A DNA stretch of 64,000 bases from Symbiodinium natans (GCA_905221605.1 CAJNDS010000105.1:107001-171000), one strand, 5' to 3'. Shown: positions 10,270 to 21,798, numbered from the stretch's first letter. Numbers and translations: made by a program. Notes: generated by a model from the letters alone, not told the origin.

Positions 10270-11317
10270 GTTGGAGGGTTTTTGGCCAGGGTTTCGGTTA
10301 GGGTGTAGGGTTTAGGGTTTAGGGTTTAGGGTTTAGGGTTTAGGGTTTAGGGTTTAGGGTTCGGGGTTTAGGGTTTAGTGTTTAGGGCGGGTTTAGGGTT
10401 TAGGGTTTAGGGTGTAGGGTTTGGGGTTTAGGGTTTAGGGCTGGGGTTGGTCTGGACTTGTTTTTTTGAACAGCCATGGTAACTTTCTCAAAATGTGAAT
10501 ATCTAGAAATCCTCAAGCCTCGCCCGTTCAACGAAGGGGATCTCTAAAGGCTCTCTTTGCAGGTACCTCAAGCAGCCCATTCGGTTAAGGGATGGCCGCA
10601 AATCCCAAAGCCTCAGCCCGAACTCAGCCCCCAAGCCACATGGTTGCAAGTATATAAGCTCGTCAGCGTCTGCTCCCAAAAGATATGTAGAAGATCCCTA
10701 GATACGTATCAGAACCCTAGATATGTATAGGAACCCTTGAAGGGGTCCCCAGTCGCAGGGCTGAGTGGAAGGAACAAGATGGCTCGCATTTGTTGTCTCC
10801 AAAGAGTGGTTTAGGGTTTTTAGGGATTTTAAGGGTTTTAGGGTTTTAGGGTTTTCGGGGTTTTTAGGCCTTTAAAGGCTTTTAGGGCTTGTCGGGTTTA
10901 GGGTTACTACGAAGCCAGGCGGGGCAGGATTTAGGCTTCCCTCTGGGTAGGGCCACTGCTTTCTACAGTTACGGGGTGGCTGGGTGGGGGGCCTTAAACC
11001 ATAAAGCCACAAGACTTCAAGTCTTACAGTTATAGGTTTGGCAGGCAAGTTTGGCATACGATTAACGACACAACGTCAAGAGGCGTCTCTGCTCCACGTC
11101 GCTGTGTGTCCTTGCTGTAAACAAGGATGCGGGGTAGAGCATATAACTTGTGCCTACTGGGTCTGCGTGGTTTAAGGTTTACTGTCTGTGCACTTTAGGG
11201 GACAGTTTCTCCTAAACCCTAAGCTTTTTGCACCCGAAACTATAAACTCTACTACTCTAAACCCGAAACCCTAAACCCTAAACCCTAAACCCCGCCTGAA
11301 CAGGGCGCAGAGCCCAG
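10270..11317. repeat. Intron between DUSP exons 2 and 3
   Basis: The intron is GTTGGAGGG..AGCCCAG, 1,048 bp. TTTAGGG array at 10297-10443, a TTTTAGGG block at 10808-10862 and CCCTAAA at about 11260-11295. Its ends follow the rule TTTAGGG after the donor and CCCTAAA before the acceptor. Confidence 0.65.
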
Positions 11318-11365
11318 GCCCACGACCTTTTGCGGATAGGGCTCTGCGAGGGCGTGGACTACCAG
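11318..11365 (+). CDS. DUSP-domain exon 3
   Basis: Sixteen codons, AHDLLRIGLCEGVDYQ, start after AGCCCAG and end at a GT donor (TACCAG|GTGCGT). 'L..GL.EGVDY' is the standard DUSP segment before the 'V..eaW..L..wYG' helix. That helix is supplied in phase by the exon at 27380, so the junction reads DYQ|VVTEGAW. This fixes a 16-kb intron. Confidence 0.75.
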
Positions 11366-13575
11366 GTGCGTTCGTGGCGGAGGGTTTAGGGTTTAGGGTT
11401 TGTAGGGTTTGTAGGGTTTGTAGGGTTTGTAGGGTTTGTAGGGTTTGTAGGGTTTGTAGGGTTTGTAGGGTTTGTAGGGTTTGTAGGGTTTAGGGTTTAG
11501 GGGGGTTTAGGGGCTTAGGGGCTTAGGGGCTTAGGGGCTTGGGGGTTTGGGGGTTTGGGGATTTGGGGGGGTTTAGGGATTCAGGTCCTAGGGGTTTGGG
11601 GGTTCAATTGCGGGCTTGTAGGCTTTGTGGGTCATGGCTCGGGCCTCAGCGGTTGCTCTAGGCTTTAGAGGCCCCAGGGTCTTACAGGGTTCCGGGCATG
11701 TTTGGAGTTTACCGGTTCGGGGGGGGAGTATGGCTGTTGGAGCTTCTTGTCCGCGCTTGTGCCAGCATTGCAGCTATAGGCCACCAGCCTAAACTGTACG
11801 CCCTGCACCCTACTTAGACCCTTAGTTCTGGTTCCCTTACTTTCATGGTTCATACCGTATCCTCTAAAGCGGAAGTAGTAGTACGCACCAAAGGAGCCAC
11901 CTCTCCTCCTTTTCTGGTTCACACTTCTGGGTTTGCACTTGGGGGTTCCGGGTTCTTTGGGTGCTGCGAGAGTGCTCAGTGCGTGTTGAAGCCTCTCCCC
12001 AGTCCTAAGCCCTGAGACGTGCACCTACCCATACCTGATGCCTATTAAGAACCCTAAACCCTAAACCCAAATAAGGTCCCGAACCTAAGCCCTCTCACCT
12101 CCAACGACGCTGCCTGGGCTTTCAGCGGCCTCCTGGGTAGCTTGCGGGCTCCACGGCAAACGAAGGCCTTTCACCCTGCACTGTGTCCTAAAACTGAAGT
12201 ACCCTAAACCCTAAACCCTAAAGTCTATGGGGATTCGGGCGGCGGGGATTTCACGCAGCTGGGAGTTTTGCTTCAGGGATTCGTCTACGTGTTAGGGAAG
12301 TTTTCTGTGACGCCATACGCCCAGGTTAAGTAAGCCAAACAAGCTGCTTTGAAGGTGACACTCAGTCAGCACTGGAAAAGCCCAGTGGGACCCTGTTCCA
12401 CCCGTTCGGAGTTTTGGCTCTCTTTCTGCAGTCTCTCGAAAAGATGTGTTTTGCTTCGAATCACCCAACCGAATAGTTAGGCATGTAGCCTTTGGATTAT
12501 GGCTCATGAACAACTACAGCTTTTTTGTTCTGGCAGGGGGCTGTGGCTTGCATATCTGCAGACAGCAGATAGAGAGGAAGGCACGCTTGTGACATGTTTT
12601 CGAGGCTACACTTTGCACTCTTTTGTAAAGCTCGACGACCCGGGCTGGCGTTGGTAATGTAGGACTGCTTTGGGCTAGAAGGGGTTTTGGGTTTAGGGTC
12701 AGGTGTAGGGTTAAAGGGTTTCGGGCTGAAGGCTCCAGGTGGAGGCACCGGCTGCCACCTCGGGGACACTTTAAGGTCTTCAAATGTCACAGCTTCAGCT
12801 GTTGGGGGACGCGGGGGGCCGAGGCGAACTTGTGGGCCCGCGGCGAAGCAGTGTTTTGTTTAGGGTTTCGGGTTTAGTGTTTAGGGTACCAGCTGCAACT
12901 AGTTTTGGTTCGGAATTTTAAGGGGGTTGATCAGGGTTTTAGCTTGGGGTTCGGGCTTAGTCTCCCTAAGACCTTCAACCCTGAACCCTTAACACCTGAA
13001 ACCCAAGACTGGCAGCTTCTCATCCTGCTGTCTTCCGCCCAGCAGGAACGGGAGCTTCTCCCTTTTCTTACTTAGGTCTTAGTAGGGAATTCGACAAAGT
13101 TCCCTGAAGTCCCCACTGAGAATCAGCACGTGTGTGCGGATTCTTGACGGCCCAACCCGCAGAGATCCGATAGGGTCTATATCGCAGGGTTTCGGGTTTG
13201 CACTAATTATCTTGGATGAGGGTTGCCTGAAGAATCCTGACGGTCAGGTTTTGCTTCCGCATCTTACTGGCCCTTTGCGATGAGGAGGCCAGACCGGCCC
13301 CTCAAGCCACCCTCAGCACCCTAATCTTTAGCCCTAAACCCCGCTGTAAGCCCCCCAAGCCCTAAAGCGAAGCGATCTGCTTCTTTCTCCTTTAACTTGC
13401 AACAAAAGTGCACGGCACATGCCAAACTCCATGCCCTGCCAAGTTTTTCGAGGCCCCGTAAGAATTAGACTCCACATGAAGAGCATGCCGGTATCTCATC
13501 TCACCCGGAAACATCCTCATCCCAGCCATATTTGCTCGAGGCGCACGGGGGTCTTGAATGCTCCAAAACTCTCGA

Positions 13576-13592
13576 GAGGATCTCTCTCGCTC

Positions 13593-13641
<49 letters not shown>

Positions 13642-13692
13642 CTATCTTTCTATATTTTTATCTTTCTTTCTTGCTTTCTTTCTTGCTCTACA
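13576..13692 (+). repeat. CT/TTTC microsatellite
   Basis: A (CT)n tract from about 13582 to 13635 passes into TTTC/TATC units to 13690. Any serine-leucine or phenylalanine-rich translation is a by-product of the repeat. Confidence 0.9.
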
Positions 13693-15295
13693 TCTCTAAA
13701 CCCGATTGGCAGGGCGGGCTCAATGGAGCCAGAAGCAGAGGAGGAGGATCGGGCAGTTCGTAGGGCTTGAAGGTTCATAGGGTACACTTGAAGCAGCTAG
13801 AACCCTGAAGAAGGGCTGGCCACCATGACATCGTCTTGGGGCTTTGTGCTTCAGGAGCCCGAACCCTTAGCCCGCAGCCCCCCCAAACTCCAAACGTTTA
13901 CGATATTGGGGGTACCTTATTGGGGTCCTTATCAGACATTTTCAGGAATCCTACTATTTGGGGTCTAAATGAGGGGTTTAAGGAATCCTATACTATTTGG
14001 GGTCTAAACTAGGCGTCCCTCAGTTTCGTAAACCCCCACACCCTAAACCCTAAACCCCAAACCACCCCTAAACCCCCCACACGCAGTCCCTGAAAGGAGT
14101 CCGTAGAGGAGCCTCCACTGGAGCTGCCCAGACTCCTCGGCCACGTCACCTCGGGCGGCGCGCACGCCCGGGGCACCCAGCGCACGGGTCTCTAATGACT
14201 TGGGGCTTTGGTGGATTTTAGGGTTTCCTTAATTAAGGGGCTACTTGGGGCTTTGGTGGGTTTTAGGGTTTCCTGAAGGCAAATACCCTAAGCCCTCAAC
14301 CCTAAAGGGTTCGGCGTTTCAGGGTGTTCGGGGTTTCGGGGTGCGGGGCTATAGGGTGCTCATAAAATCGGTTAGGGAACCTAAGCCTCTAGGTAAACCC
14401 TAAACCCTAAACCCTAAACCCTAGGCCCTAAACCCTAAACCCTAAACCCTAAACCCTAAACCGAGGGTGGAGGGTTGTAGATGTTCGTGCTTTAAGGGCG
14501 TTAGAGCTGTAGGGTAGCGCTTTTGGGCAGTTTTAGGGTGCTTGGCTTCAGGGAGGCTTGTGACCAACAGTCGCCTTTCTTCCATCTTTTCTCAGGGTCA
14601 AGTTTGTGAAACAATTCTTGAGGGGTTGCTTGGGGTCGAAGGGTTTAGAGTTTGGGGCTTCGACTCAAGTATTCCGGGTCTTGAGTTTCTTTTGCTTTTT
14701 TTAGAGCTCCCTTCATTTAATCCTCCGACAAACACCCAGAAACCTCAGGGCTCTGAAGGCCTAGGCGCCGCAGCACCCCACTTCGAAACCTGTAGTCCTG
14801 AAGATAACCCTATGCTTCCAAATTTCTGGGTTTAGGGTTTGGGGTTCAGTTCAGGGTTTAGGGTTCAGGGTTTAGGGTGTAGGGTGTAGGGTTTAGGGTT
14901 ACTCTGGGTAGGCACCTGGAATATCTCCATATTGTTCCTCACAGGGTTTCAGAGAGGGTCGTATTCTTCCGAGGCTTTCATGGGGTACACCTAGTACTTC
15001 CAAGTTAAACGGTAATCTAGATAGTATGCCGTTAGAGGTTTAGGGGCGTGTAGTGAGAAGATGGCCTTCTCTGCACTTCGATGAGTCCCGCAACCCGAAA
15101 CCCTACCGTGGTAGTAGTACCGGTCTGAGACGCCAAAGGCCTGAGCAACCCTAACCTCAAACCCGAAACCCTTGCACTTTGCAAGCCCGAATACCTAAGC
15201 CTTGCGCCCAAAACCCTGACACCCTAAATCCTAACCCCCCCCCCCCACATCATGAAGCCCGAAAGCCCGAAACTGAAGCCGCCTGGTGCCACTTG

Positions 15296-15420
15296 GAGGT
15301 TCAGGGTATTTGTGAACCAATTATAACTTATAACCCACTTGTAAGCCCCTTAAGTGCCCCAAAAATGGTTATACTTTGGGTGCTAGAAGTACCGTTATAC
15401 TTGGTAAATAAGCCCTGAAC
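15296..15420. mobile_element. MITE-like element F, copy 1
   Basis: Shares its outer ends with the copy at 28285-28425 (left: AACCAATTATAACTTATAA; right: TTATACTTGG). The central piece GCCCCTTAAGTG is inverted relative to that copy. No coding capacity. Confidence 0.5.
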
Positions 15421-16047
15421 CAAGCAGGGCCATGCTGCCCGCGCAGCCCCGTCTGCCCACGACTTGCGGCGGCGGGAGGCGGGCGGCCGATGCAGTCTTC
15501 ATTCGACCTCATAAGCTCCCAAAGCCTCACTCAGTCGATAAAGCTCGAACCCCCCCCCAAACTCCCAAAGTCTACACACCTGACCTATAAACCCGAAACC
15601 CCAAACCCTCGAACCGCCGCAACACTCCGTAACAATATCACCCCAAACCTCTTACACTCCGTAACAAGACCACCCCAAACCTCTAAAAGCCTCTAAGCCC
15701 TGATCAAGAACCCCTGAGCCCCCAAGGCCCACCCGCCTTATGAAGCAGCCAACTTTGGGAAGTGAAGGAGCTCGAACGCTGGGCTCGCTTCGCTGACTCA
15801 GAGGCATGAGATGAACGGCACGAAGGGTTTAGGATTCAGGGTTTGGGGTTTAGGCTTTAGGATGGTTTCTATTGTCTCTACCACTAGCAGAGTACATGCA
15901 GAAGCAACCAGTCTGCGTGGGGGGGGTTAACATAACAAGTGCTCAGGGGCCTCTCCCCGGACCCCTAATCTCTAAACCCGGTACAACCCCGACACTTGTA
16001 AGATAGCAGCCTTAAAAAGCTAAAACCTAAGCTTTACTCTAGACCAC

Positions 16048-16329
16048 CCAAAACCCTAAACCCTAAACCCTAAACCCTAAACCCTAAACCCTAAACCCTA
16101 AACCCTAAACCCTAAACCCTAAACCCTAAACCCTAAACCCTAAACCCTGAAAGACAAGACCTGCGCTGCTAACCCTTACAACCCTAAACCTCAAGCTCCG
16201 ACAGCCAGAAGCCCAAGCTCGACTCAGCATCTCCTTTCCTAACGTTTGGGTTCGTTCTTGACCCTAAACCCTAAACCCTAAACCCTAAACCCTAAACCCT
16301 AAACCCTAAACCCTAAACCCTAAACCCTA
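16048..16329 (-). repeat. Two long CCCTAAA arrays
   Basis: About 14 units at 16048-16149 and about 10 at 16260-16329 are nearly perfect and separated by 110 bp of unique sequence. The G-rich strand is the minus strand. Confidence 0.95.
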
Positions 16330-16621
16330 CACACCAAAACCCCTAAGCCTTGTCATTCAAGTCTTGTAGTCTAGGTACCCAAGAAAGGGCTCTTATTTCG
16401 GGCTTACTCCAAAAAGTGATCCTACTTTATGTTACACCCCAAGCTTGCCCGGCCATCTCTACCCCGAACATCATCTTCGGGCAATAACCCCCATTATAAC
16501 GGTATACTCATAAGCCCCCGAAGTCTCCCAGTAGACTTACAATTGGGGTGATAAGTATACCCATGAACCTCCAAGTATCCTACACCTTAAACCCTAAGCC
16601 CTAAACCCTAACCCTTTACAG

Positions 16622-16692
16622 AGAACGGCGCGTTTGTGGCAGTCGGACCGCGTGCGGCTGTGGCGTCTGTGGGCCGCCACGGGGGCAGAGAG
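16622..16692 (+). CDS. Orphan exon-like island within the giant intron
   Basis: After the acceptor TTTACAG the frame reads RTARLWQSDRVRLWRLWAAT and ends at a donor-like GAGAG|GTGCCC. A second frame through the same stretch is open to 17052. A CCCTAAA array lies just upstream. 'RLW' recalls the USP ubiquitin-like domain, but the position inside the DUSP intron argues against that. It may be a pseudo-exon or part of a nested gene. Confidence 0.3.
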
Positions 16693-18435
16693 GTGCCCAA
16701 GTTGGTTTGGGTTTTTGTTGCTTCAGGTTTTGCAGAGTCTGTAAGTCTAGGCGTGGGGGTAGAGTTTCACTACATTTCGGGTTTTTTTTTCCAACTTTCC
16801 CCGGATTTCTCAAGAAGAATAACCCCTCCTTTTGGTGGCAGGAAGGGCTTCTGCATGCTTGCGGATGCCTTCGAGCCTGGCTGGCGCTCGTCTAAGCCTA
16901 TCCTCGCCTGCAGCGGCAGGAGCCTTACGGAGAGCCCAATGCCCCTGAGCCTTCTGACTCTTAGTGGGGAAAGAGGGAAGTATGGATGCCTGAATCAGAC
17001 ATTCTACAGGATACTTAACTCCTTCACTCCCTACTTGCAGCCAGTGGGTTAGCCATAGTCTCGTCTTTCTGTGAATTGTGTTCGTATTGTTTGCTTACAC
17101 AAGGGAAAGATTAGCTTTATTCAAGCAGCATTTGACATAGAATTTCTCTTATGGTTGTCAAAGGGGGGTAGAGTTGGGGGGTCTTAGGGTTTGTCAGACT
17201 TAGGGAACCCTATACCTATAGGTTTATGATGAAAGCAGCATTTGGCATAGCATGTCTCTTATCGTTCTCAAGGGAAGGGGGGGGGGCAGAGTCAGTGGTC
17301 TCAGGGTTTGTCAGGCTGACGGAACCCTATACGGGTGCTCCCACCCAAGGTATGAGGAATCTCGAGAAGTTGTGGGCTTCTTGAGAAAGTGCAATCGTGA
17401 GTGCTTAGGGCTTCTAGGCATCCTAGCGCTACTTGAAAGCTGTTTAGGGGTTTAGGGGGTTTGTGGTTGGGGTTTAGGGTGTCAGTGTCGTCGATAGGGT
17501 TTATACTGCCTAAAACTTTCGCGAACAGAACCCACTCCCCCCCCCCCCCCCCCCCCCCAAACTCAAGCAGTAAAGCCGATCCAGACAGACGCCGTGAAGG
17601 CAATTTTTCAGATGCCCCCAAGTGCCTTCTTTGAACGCTCTTGGACCCTTGTTAAGGAGTACTTCGTGGGATTCAGGCTAAGCCACGAACCCTAACATCT
17701 AACCCCAGAGGAGCTGGTGCCAATGTAAAGAGTCTTTGACCGTCCGCTGCTGCAAATCTCCCTGGGTCGTGGAGGCCGGTGTGGGGTTGAGGGTTTACAT
17801 GTTGAGGATCTTGGGCTTAGAAGGGTTTAGGCTTTTGATATTGAGCGTTTGGGCTCTTACAAGGGTTTAAGGTTCAGGGATTTGGGGCTTCAAAAAAGGG
17901 CCTGGAGGTTTGCAGGTATTCTTGACACTGCTGCGATCCCTGTTGCGGCGTGTATCCTTAGGGATACTCAAGCATCTCAGGTGAACTGAAAGAAGCTGTG
18001 TGCCAAATGCGAGGTGGACATCCAGTGCAATGATCAACTGGTGAAGGAGCCTGAGTTTGGCACTCGGCAATTCTAGGGCTTATAAGGATCACACACACAC
18101 ACACACACCTTACACATGTGAGGGCTGGAGACGCACTAGTCAAAAGAACACACTCCCTTTAGAGCAGAGTTCTGCCCTGAGCTTCGAAGGGCTAGTTGTT
18201 GAGGCTGTAAAGGCTTCCACGATCTGATTTGCCGGAGTAAGTAGTTTACTCTGGTTTGGTCAGGTGCTAGGTGGAATATACCCGAAATGGCCTAGCATAT
18301 AATCCCAACGGTCCCGATTGTCATTCACGAATATTGCTAGGTTCACTTTAGGAAGCTTTGAACTCGAAACCTAAAGCCCTTAACCCGAAGCCGATTCCCT
18401 GATTTTGTGATCCTGGGGATCCCTGGGTCACCAAG
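16693..18435. other. Giant intron: unique sequence and tandem duplication
   Basis: Few telomeric units. There is a C-run at 17540-17558, a tandem duplication at 17125-17332 and a (CA)n tract at about 18092-18109. No supported gene. Confidence 0.5.
17125..17332. repeat. Tandem duplication, about 108-bp unit
   Basis: Two diverged copies (from about 17125 and 17234) share AGCAGCATTTG.CATAG, CTCTTAT.GTT, the G-run, AGGGTTTGTCAG and GGAACCCTATAC. Confidence 0.85.
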
Positions 18436-18510
18436 GCCCAACGACCTCCCGGACGCCGCCGCCTGGGCAGCCATGTACGGCAAGGAGGCGCGCCTCCGAG
18501 ACCCTTTGCC
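18436..18510 (+). CDS. Orphan exon-like island
   Basis: After the acceptor ACCAAG the frame reads PNDLPDAAAWAAMYGKEARL, then RDPLPW. The 'aaW..mYG' piece resembles the DUSP C-terminal helix, which raises the possibility of a second DUSP-like exon that is skipped. The true DUSP continuation is at 27380, so this remains unassigned. Confidence 0.3.
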
Positions 18511-18801
18511 GTGGAGTTTTTGGGGACCTACTTTAGGGTTCAGGGTAAAGGGTTGTTCGTTTATATTTATGTTCTACGAACCATGAAGATTCATGAAGAT
18601 TAGTTGTGTGCTGCAACCAAGGGTCCAGATCAAGTCAATGGTCGTCAAGCTCAGGGGGTCTGTTGCTAAAGCCTCCACCATCACTCGACCAGGAACATCC
18701 CAAAAACAGGCACGCGTTTTGGGTTTAATTAGGGTTCCCTAAACCTTAAACCCTAAACCCTAAACCACTCTTTCATATATAATATAAATGTTAATGGCTT
18801 T

Positions 18802-19349
18802 GCGGGCAAGGTCCGAAAATTAGTGGGCAAGGTCCGAAAATTAGCGGGCAAGGTCCGAAAATTAGCGGGCAAGGTCCGAAAATCAGCGGGCAAGGTCCGA
18901 AAATCAGTGGGCAAGGTCCATTGGCTGCCCCACGACCTTGCCCACTAATTTTCGGACCTTGCCCGCTGACCCACGACCTTGCCCACTGATTTTCGGACCT
19001 TGCCCACTAATTTTCGGACCTTGCCCGCTAATTTTCGGACCTTGCCCGCTAATTTTCGGACCCGGGAAAGGCCCGAAAATTAGCGGGCAAGGTCCGAAAA
19101 TTAGCAGGCAAGGTCCGAAAATTAGCGGGCAAGGTCCGAAAATTAGTGGGCAAGGTCCGAAAATTAGCGGGCAAGGTCCGAAAATTAGCGGGCAAGGTCC
19201 GAAAATTAGCGGGCAAGGTCCGAAAATTAGCGGGCAAGGTCCGAAAATTAGCGGGCAAGGTCCGAAAATTAGCGGGCAAGGTCCGAAAATTAGCGGGCAA
19301 GGTCCGAAAATTAGCGGGCAAGGTCCGAAAATCAGTGGGCAAGGTCCTT
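18802..19349. repeat. 21-bp satellite in inverted blocks
   Basis: The unit GCGGGCAAGGTCCGAAAATTA (shown in two pieces elsewhere) is present about five times in + orientation (18802-18919), about six in reverse (18934-19062) and about 13 in + orientation (19070-19349). Because 21 is a multiple of 3, all frames stay open and give 7-residue repeats such as GKVRKLA. These are not regarded as genes. Confidence 0.95.

Positions 19350-19351
<2 letters not shown>

Positions 19352-19406
<55 letters not shown>
19352..19406 (+). repeat. 55-nt uninterrupted poly-C
   Basis: A pure C tract follows the 21-bp satellite and is followed by C-rich TCCCACCCC. The complementary strand is a 55-nt G run. Its exact length may be unreliable in any assembly. 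Confidence 0.9.
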
Positions 19407-19409
<3 letters not shown>

Positions 19410-19738
19410 CACCCCACCCCATGCACTGGGTCATTTGCAAAGCCACTGGCTGGCATGAGGGTTGAGGAGCCCTAAAATTTAGGGTTCAAGGGTTCAGGGC
19501 TGAGGGTTCTACGGTGGTTGAAGGTTCAGGGACAAGAGCGTAGGGTTAAGAATTTGGGTTGCGTGTGAAACTTTTATTGTCTTAATGGTATGGGATTCTC
19601 TGGGTGGGTGGGTACTTTTCGGGCGCTTGAAAGGCTGCCAGCCTAGTGAATGCTTGAACTTTGAGATGCTGAACCCTAAACCCTAAACCCTAGACCAGGA
19701 ACATCTCCCAAGCAAACCGTCAAAGCACCTGAAGCCAG

Positions 19739-19819
19739 AACCTCGAGGCTGAGAAGAGGCGCCACTGGGATGCTTGGGCCAAGCTTCGCGCGTCCAACCA
19801 GGCAATGCCGGCCGCCTGC
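19739..19819 (+). CDS. Orphan exon-like island resembling an acyl-CoA-binding helix
   Basis: After the acceptor AGCCAG the frame reads NLEAEKRRHWDAWAKLRASN and continues QAMPAACQ. The spacing of WDAW.KL and AM.A is like the acyl-CoA-binding protein motif 'KWdAW..lkG.s...Am..Y', but the other helices were not found in order. It may belong to a nested gene or be a pseudo-exon. CCCTAAA flanks it on both sides. Confidence 0.3.
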
Positions 19820-19826
19820 CAAGCCC

Positions 19827-19998
19827 TAACCCAAACCCTAAACCCTAAACCCTAAACCCTGAACCCTAAACCCTAAACCCTAAACCCTAAAACTTAACCC
19901 TAAACCCTGAACCCTGAACCCTGAACCCTGAACCCTAAACCCTAACCCTAAACCCTAAACCCTAAACCCTAAACCCTAAACCCTAAACCCTAAACCCT
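19827..19998 (-). repeat. Long CCCTAAA/CCCTGAA array
   Basis: About 24 units with interspersed CCCTGAA and CCCTAA variants, the variants clustered near 19905-19935. A TTTAGGG array follows at 20122-20180 after 120 bp of unique sequence. Confidence 0.95.
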
Positions 19999-21192
19999 GA
20001 CTCGGCCCAAGGGTCTCTGGCTTAAAGCCCGCCTGGTTCTGTGGGCGAGGGTTCCATACCCGCCATAGCCCCAGTTCAACCCTGGAGCCTAAGCCCGGCA
20101 TTGCGTATGCACCCAATGGGGGGGTTTAGGGTTTAGGGTTTAGGGTTTAGTGTTTAGGGTTTAGGGTTTAGGGTTTAGGGGGGTTTCCATAGGGTTACCC
20201 TTTTGGGGGGTTCCTTTAAGGGGGGATTCTCTTCTATTTGGGGCATAACCGGGGTACCCCTATTTTGGGAGATTCCCAGATCCCGACCCTAATTGAAAGC
20301 CTGTGTGAATGAGTGAATGGCTAAACCTGAGACCCTAGTAAGAACCAATTTTCACTCAATCTTAATCCCTAAACAAACTTAAAGAGTCGGTCGCAAAACC
20401 CTAAAATCTAGATCCCTGTTGCCCGAAGGGCTCACAATACCTGCTCATCTCACGCCTAGGTCCGTAGCGCCCATGAAACACATCAGACCCTTCTCGTGAA
20501 GCATATTTTCCCTGCACTGGTTGTGGGCTCTGGGTTTTTTTGGTTCGAGTTTTTGGGTGTTGGGGATTGGGGTTCTATCCTAAGCCTGTCGGCCCCCGAT
20601 CATACGGTTTTAGGGCGAGCATTAGGTCTTAGGGCTCTTGAAAAGCAAGTCGCTTCTGAGAGCTATTGCGGCACTTCAGGGGTGTTTGTGGAGAGCTTGG
20701 CATTGTTGGGTTTTGAGGTCTGGATTCATAGGAACTGCCGACGATCCTCCAAGTGGCCAGGATCGGGTTGCACTTCTCTTTGACAGAGCTCCTGGGTTTA
20801 GGAAGACGGCTCAAGGGCTTGTCTAGAGGTTCTTCTCGTCTCGTTCTTCCCAGCAAGAGTTTGTCCAGCCACGCATGTTCAGAAGCTCTTCTCGGACCAA
20901 ATGTCTCTTGGCGCAGAGTAATGTTGTTTGAACAACATTACTCTGCATAAGATATTCACAGCACTGGAGCATCAAGTAAAAGCCTGTTGGCATCAGTGTC
21001 CAGCGGCCACTCTAGAACAACGCCGCGTACGAAAGCACATTCTACACCCGAAGCCCAAGCACACACACCCTACCCTAATGACAATACAAATAAATAAATC
21101 ACTATATATATATATATATATCTATCTATGTACAATACATTAAAACCCTATATCCCGTGACTCTCTACAACATTTTGACCCGCAACTAGGGG
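19999..21192. other. Giant intron: hairpin-rich unique sequence
   Basis: TTTAGGG units at 20122-20180, then G/C-run sequence at 20186-20285 of the kind found in short hairpin elements elsewhere, a perfect palindrome at 20913-20946 and a TA microsatellite near 21103-21122. No supported gene. Confidence 0.45.
20913..20946. repeat. Perfect 16-bp inverted repeat, 2-nt loop
   Basis: GCAGAGTAATGTTGTT is followed by TG and then its exact reverse complement. The arms are too regular for chance, and no T-run follows, so a bacterial-type terminator is not implied. Confidence 0.95.
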
Positions 21193-21306
21193 CCCCTTTG
21201 CTTGTCGCTGACTGCGCGCGGCTCCTGCGAGGCTGCCGCTGAGGTCATGTTCTGCCAGCTCGCGGAGCAGTACGCGAAACGCCTGGGGGCCTTGAGTCGA
21301 CACTGA
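21193..21306 (+). CDS. Orphan exon-like island ending in a stop
   Basis: The frame reads TARGSCEAAAEVMFCQLAEQ and YAKRLGALSRH, then TGA at 21304-21306. It is amphipathic and codon-like. A TTTAGGG array starts at 21339. It could be a terminal exon of whatever nested gene the island at 19.74 kb belongs to. Confidence 0.3.
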   Translation, partial: PLCLSLTARGSCEAAAEVMFCQLAEQYAKRLGALSRH

Positions 21307-21798
21307 ACGTCTACAACTCCTGCTAACCCCAATTTCGGGGTTTAGGGTTTAGGGTTTAGGGTTTAGGGTTTAGGGTTTAGGGTTTAGGGCTGTATGAGCC
21401 CTAAATGAACCTCAAGCCGAGCCCTTGACCCTGAAGGGTTTAGAAAGTTTGGGTAAACCTCACCCCTCAACAACCTGAACCCCAAAGCCCGCAAGAAAGA
21501 GTCGTCTCTTTGCGTGTGGGTAAACATGCTATCCACCGTTGGTGGCAGGGCCTTTGTAGGCTTGAGGGATTTGTTTGCCGGCGATGCTGCTCTTCATGTA
21601 GCTTGCAGAGTCCGCAGCAGTTGCAGCTAGCTGCTCCGCTCTATGTGGCGTGCGCCTTCAAGCCCTATATACGATGATGTGGGAGATACTCGGCCATGTC
21701 TGCTGCGGTGCCTTGGCTGGAGTATGCGGTGGGTGGCTGTATGTGGGGGCGTGGTGGCTGTTGTTGGGGGCGTGGTTGCTGTTGGTTGAGCTCCGGGA

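Larger units (their letters stand above)
11366..16621. other. Giant intron, 5' third: variant telomeric blocks and orphan islands
   Basis: Starts GTGCGT. At 11382-11490 a TTTAGGG array turns into about ten TTTGTAGGG units. CCCTAAA arrays lie at 14395-14462, 16048-16149 and 16260-16329, and TTTAGGG units at 14828-14900. Short open islands occur near 12109-12192 (NDAAWAFSGLLGSLRAPR), 12796-12855 (LQLLGDAGGRGELVGPR), 14105-14190 and 15752-15790 (ELERWARFADSEA), some with the exon-type flanks. They do not join the DUSP exons and are unassigned. Confidence 0.45.

Noticed and set aside
13419-13770. Frames rich in Ser-Leu from the CT repeat
   Set aside because: Microsatellite translation; no exon flanks or domain.
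18092-18109. CA repeat as a regulatory site
   Set aside because: Ordinary dinucleotide microsatellite without further support.
18904-19475. Long open frames on both strands over the 21-bp satellite, with Gly- or Pro-runs
   Set aside because: They are open only because the unit is 21 bp and poly-C has no stops; all frames are similar and repetitive.
20913-20946. Palindrome as a transcription terminator
   Set aside because: No T-run and a eukaryotic context.
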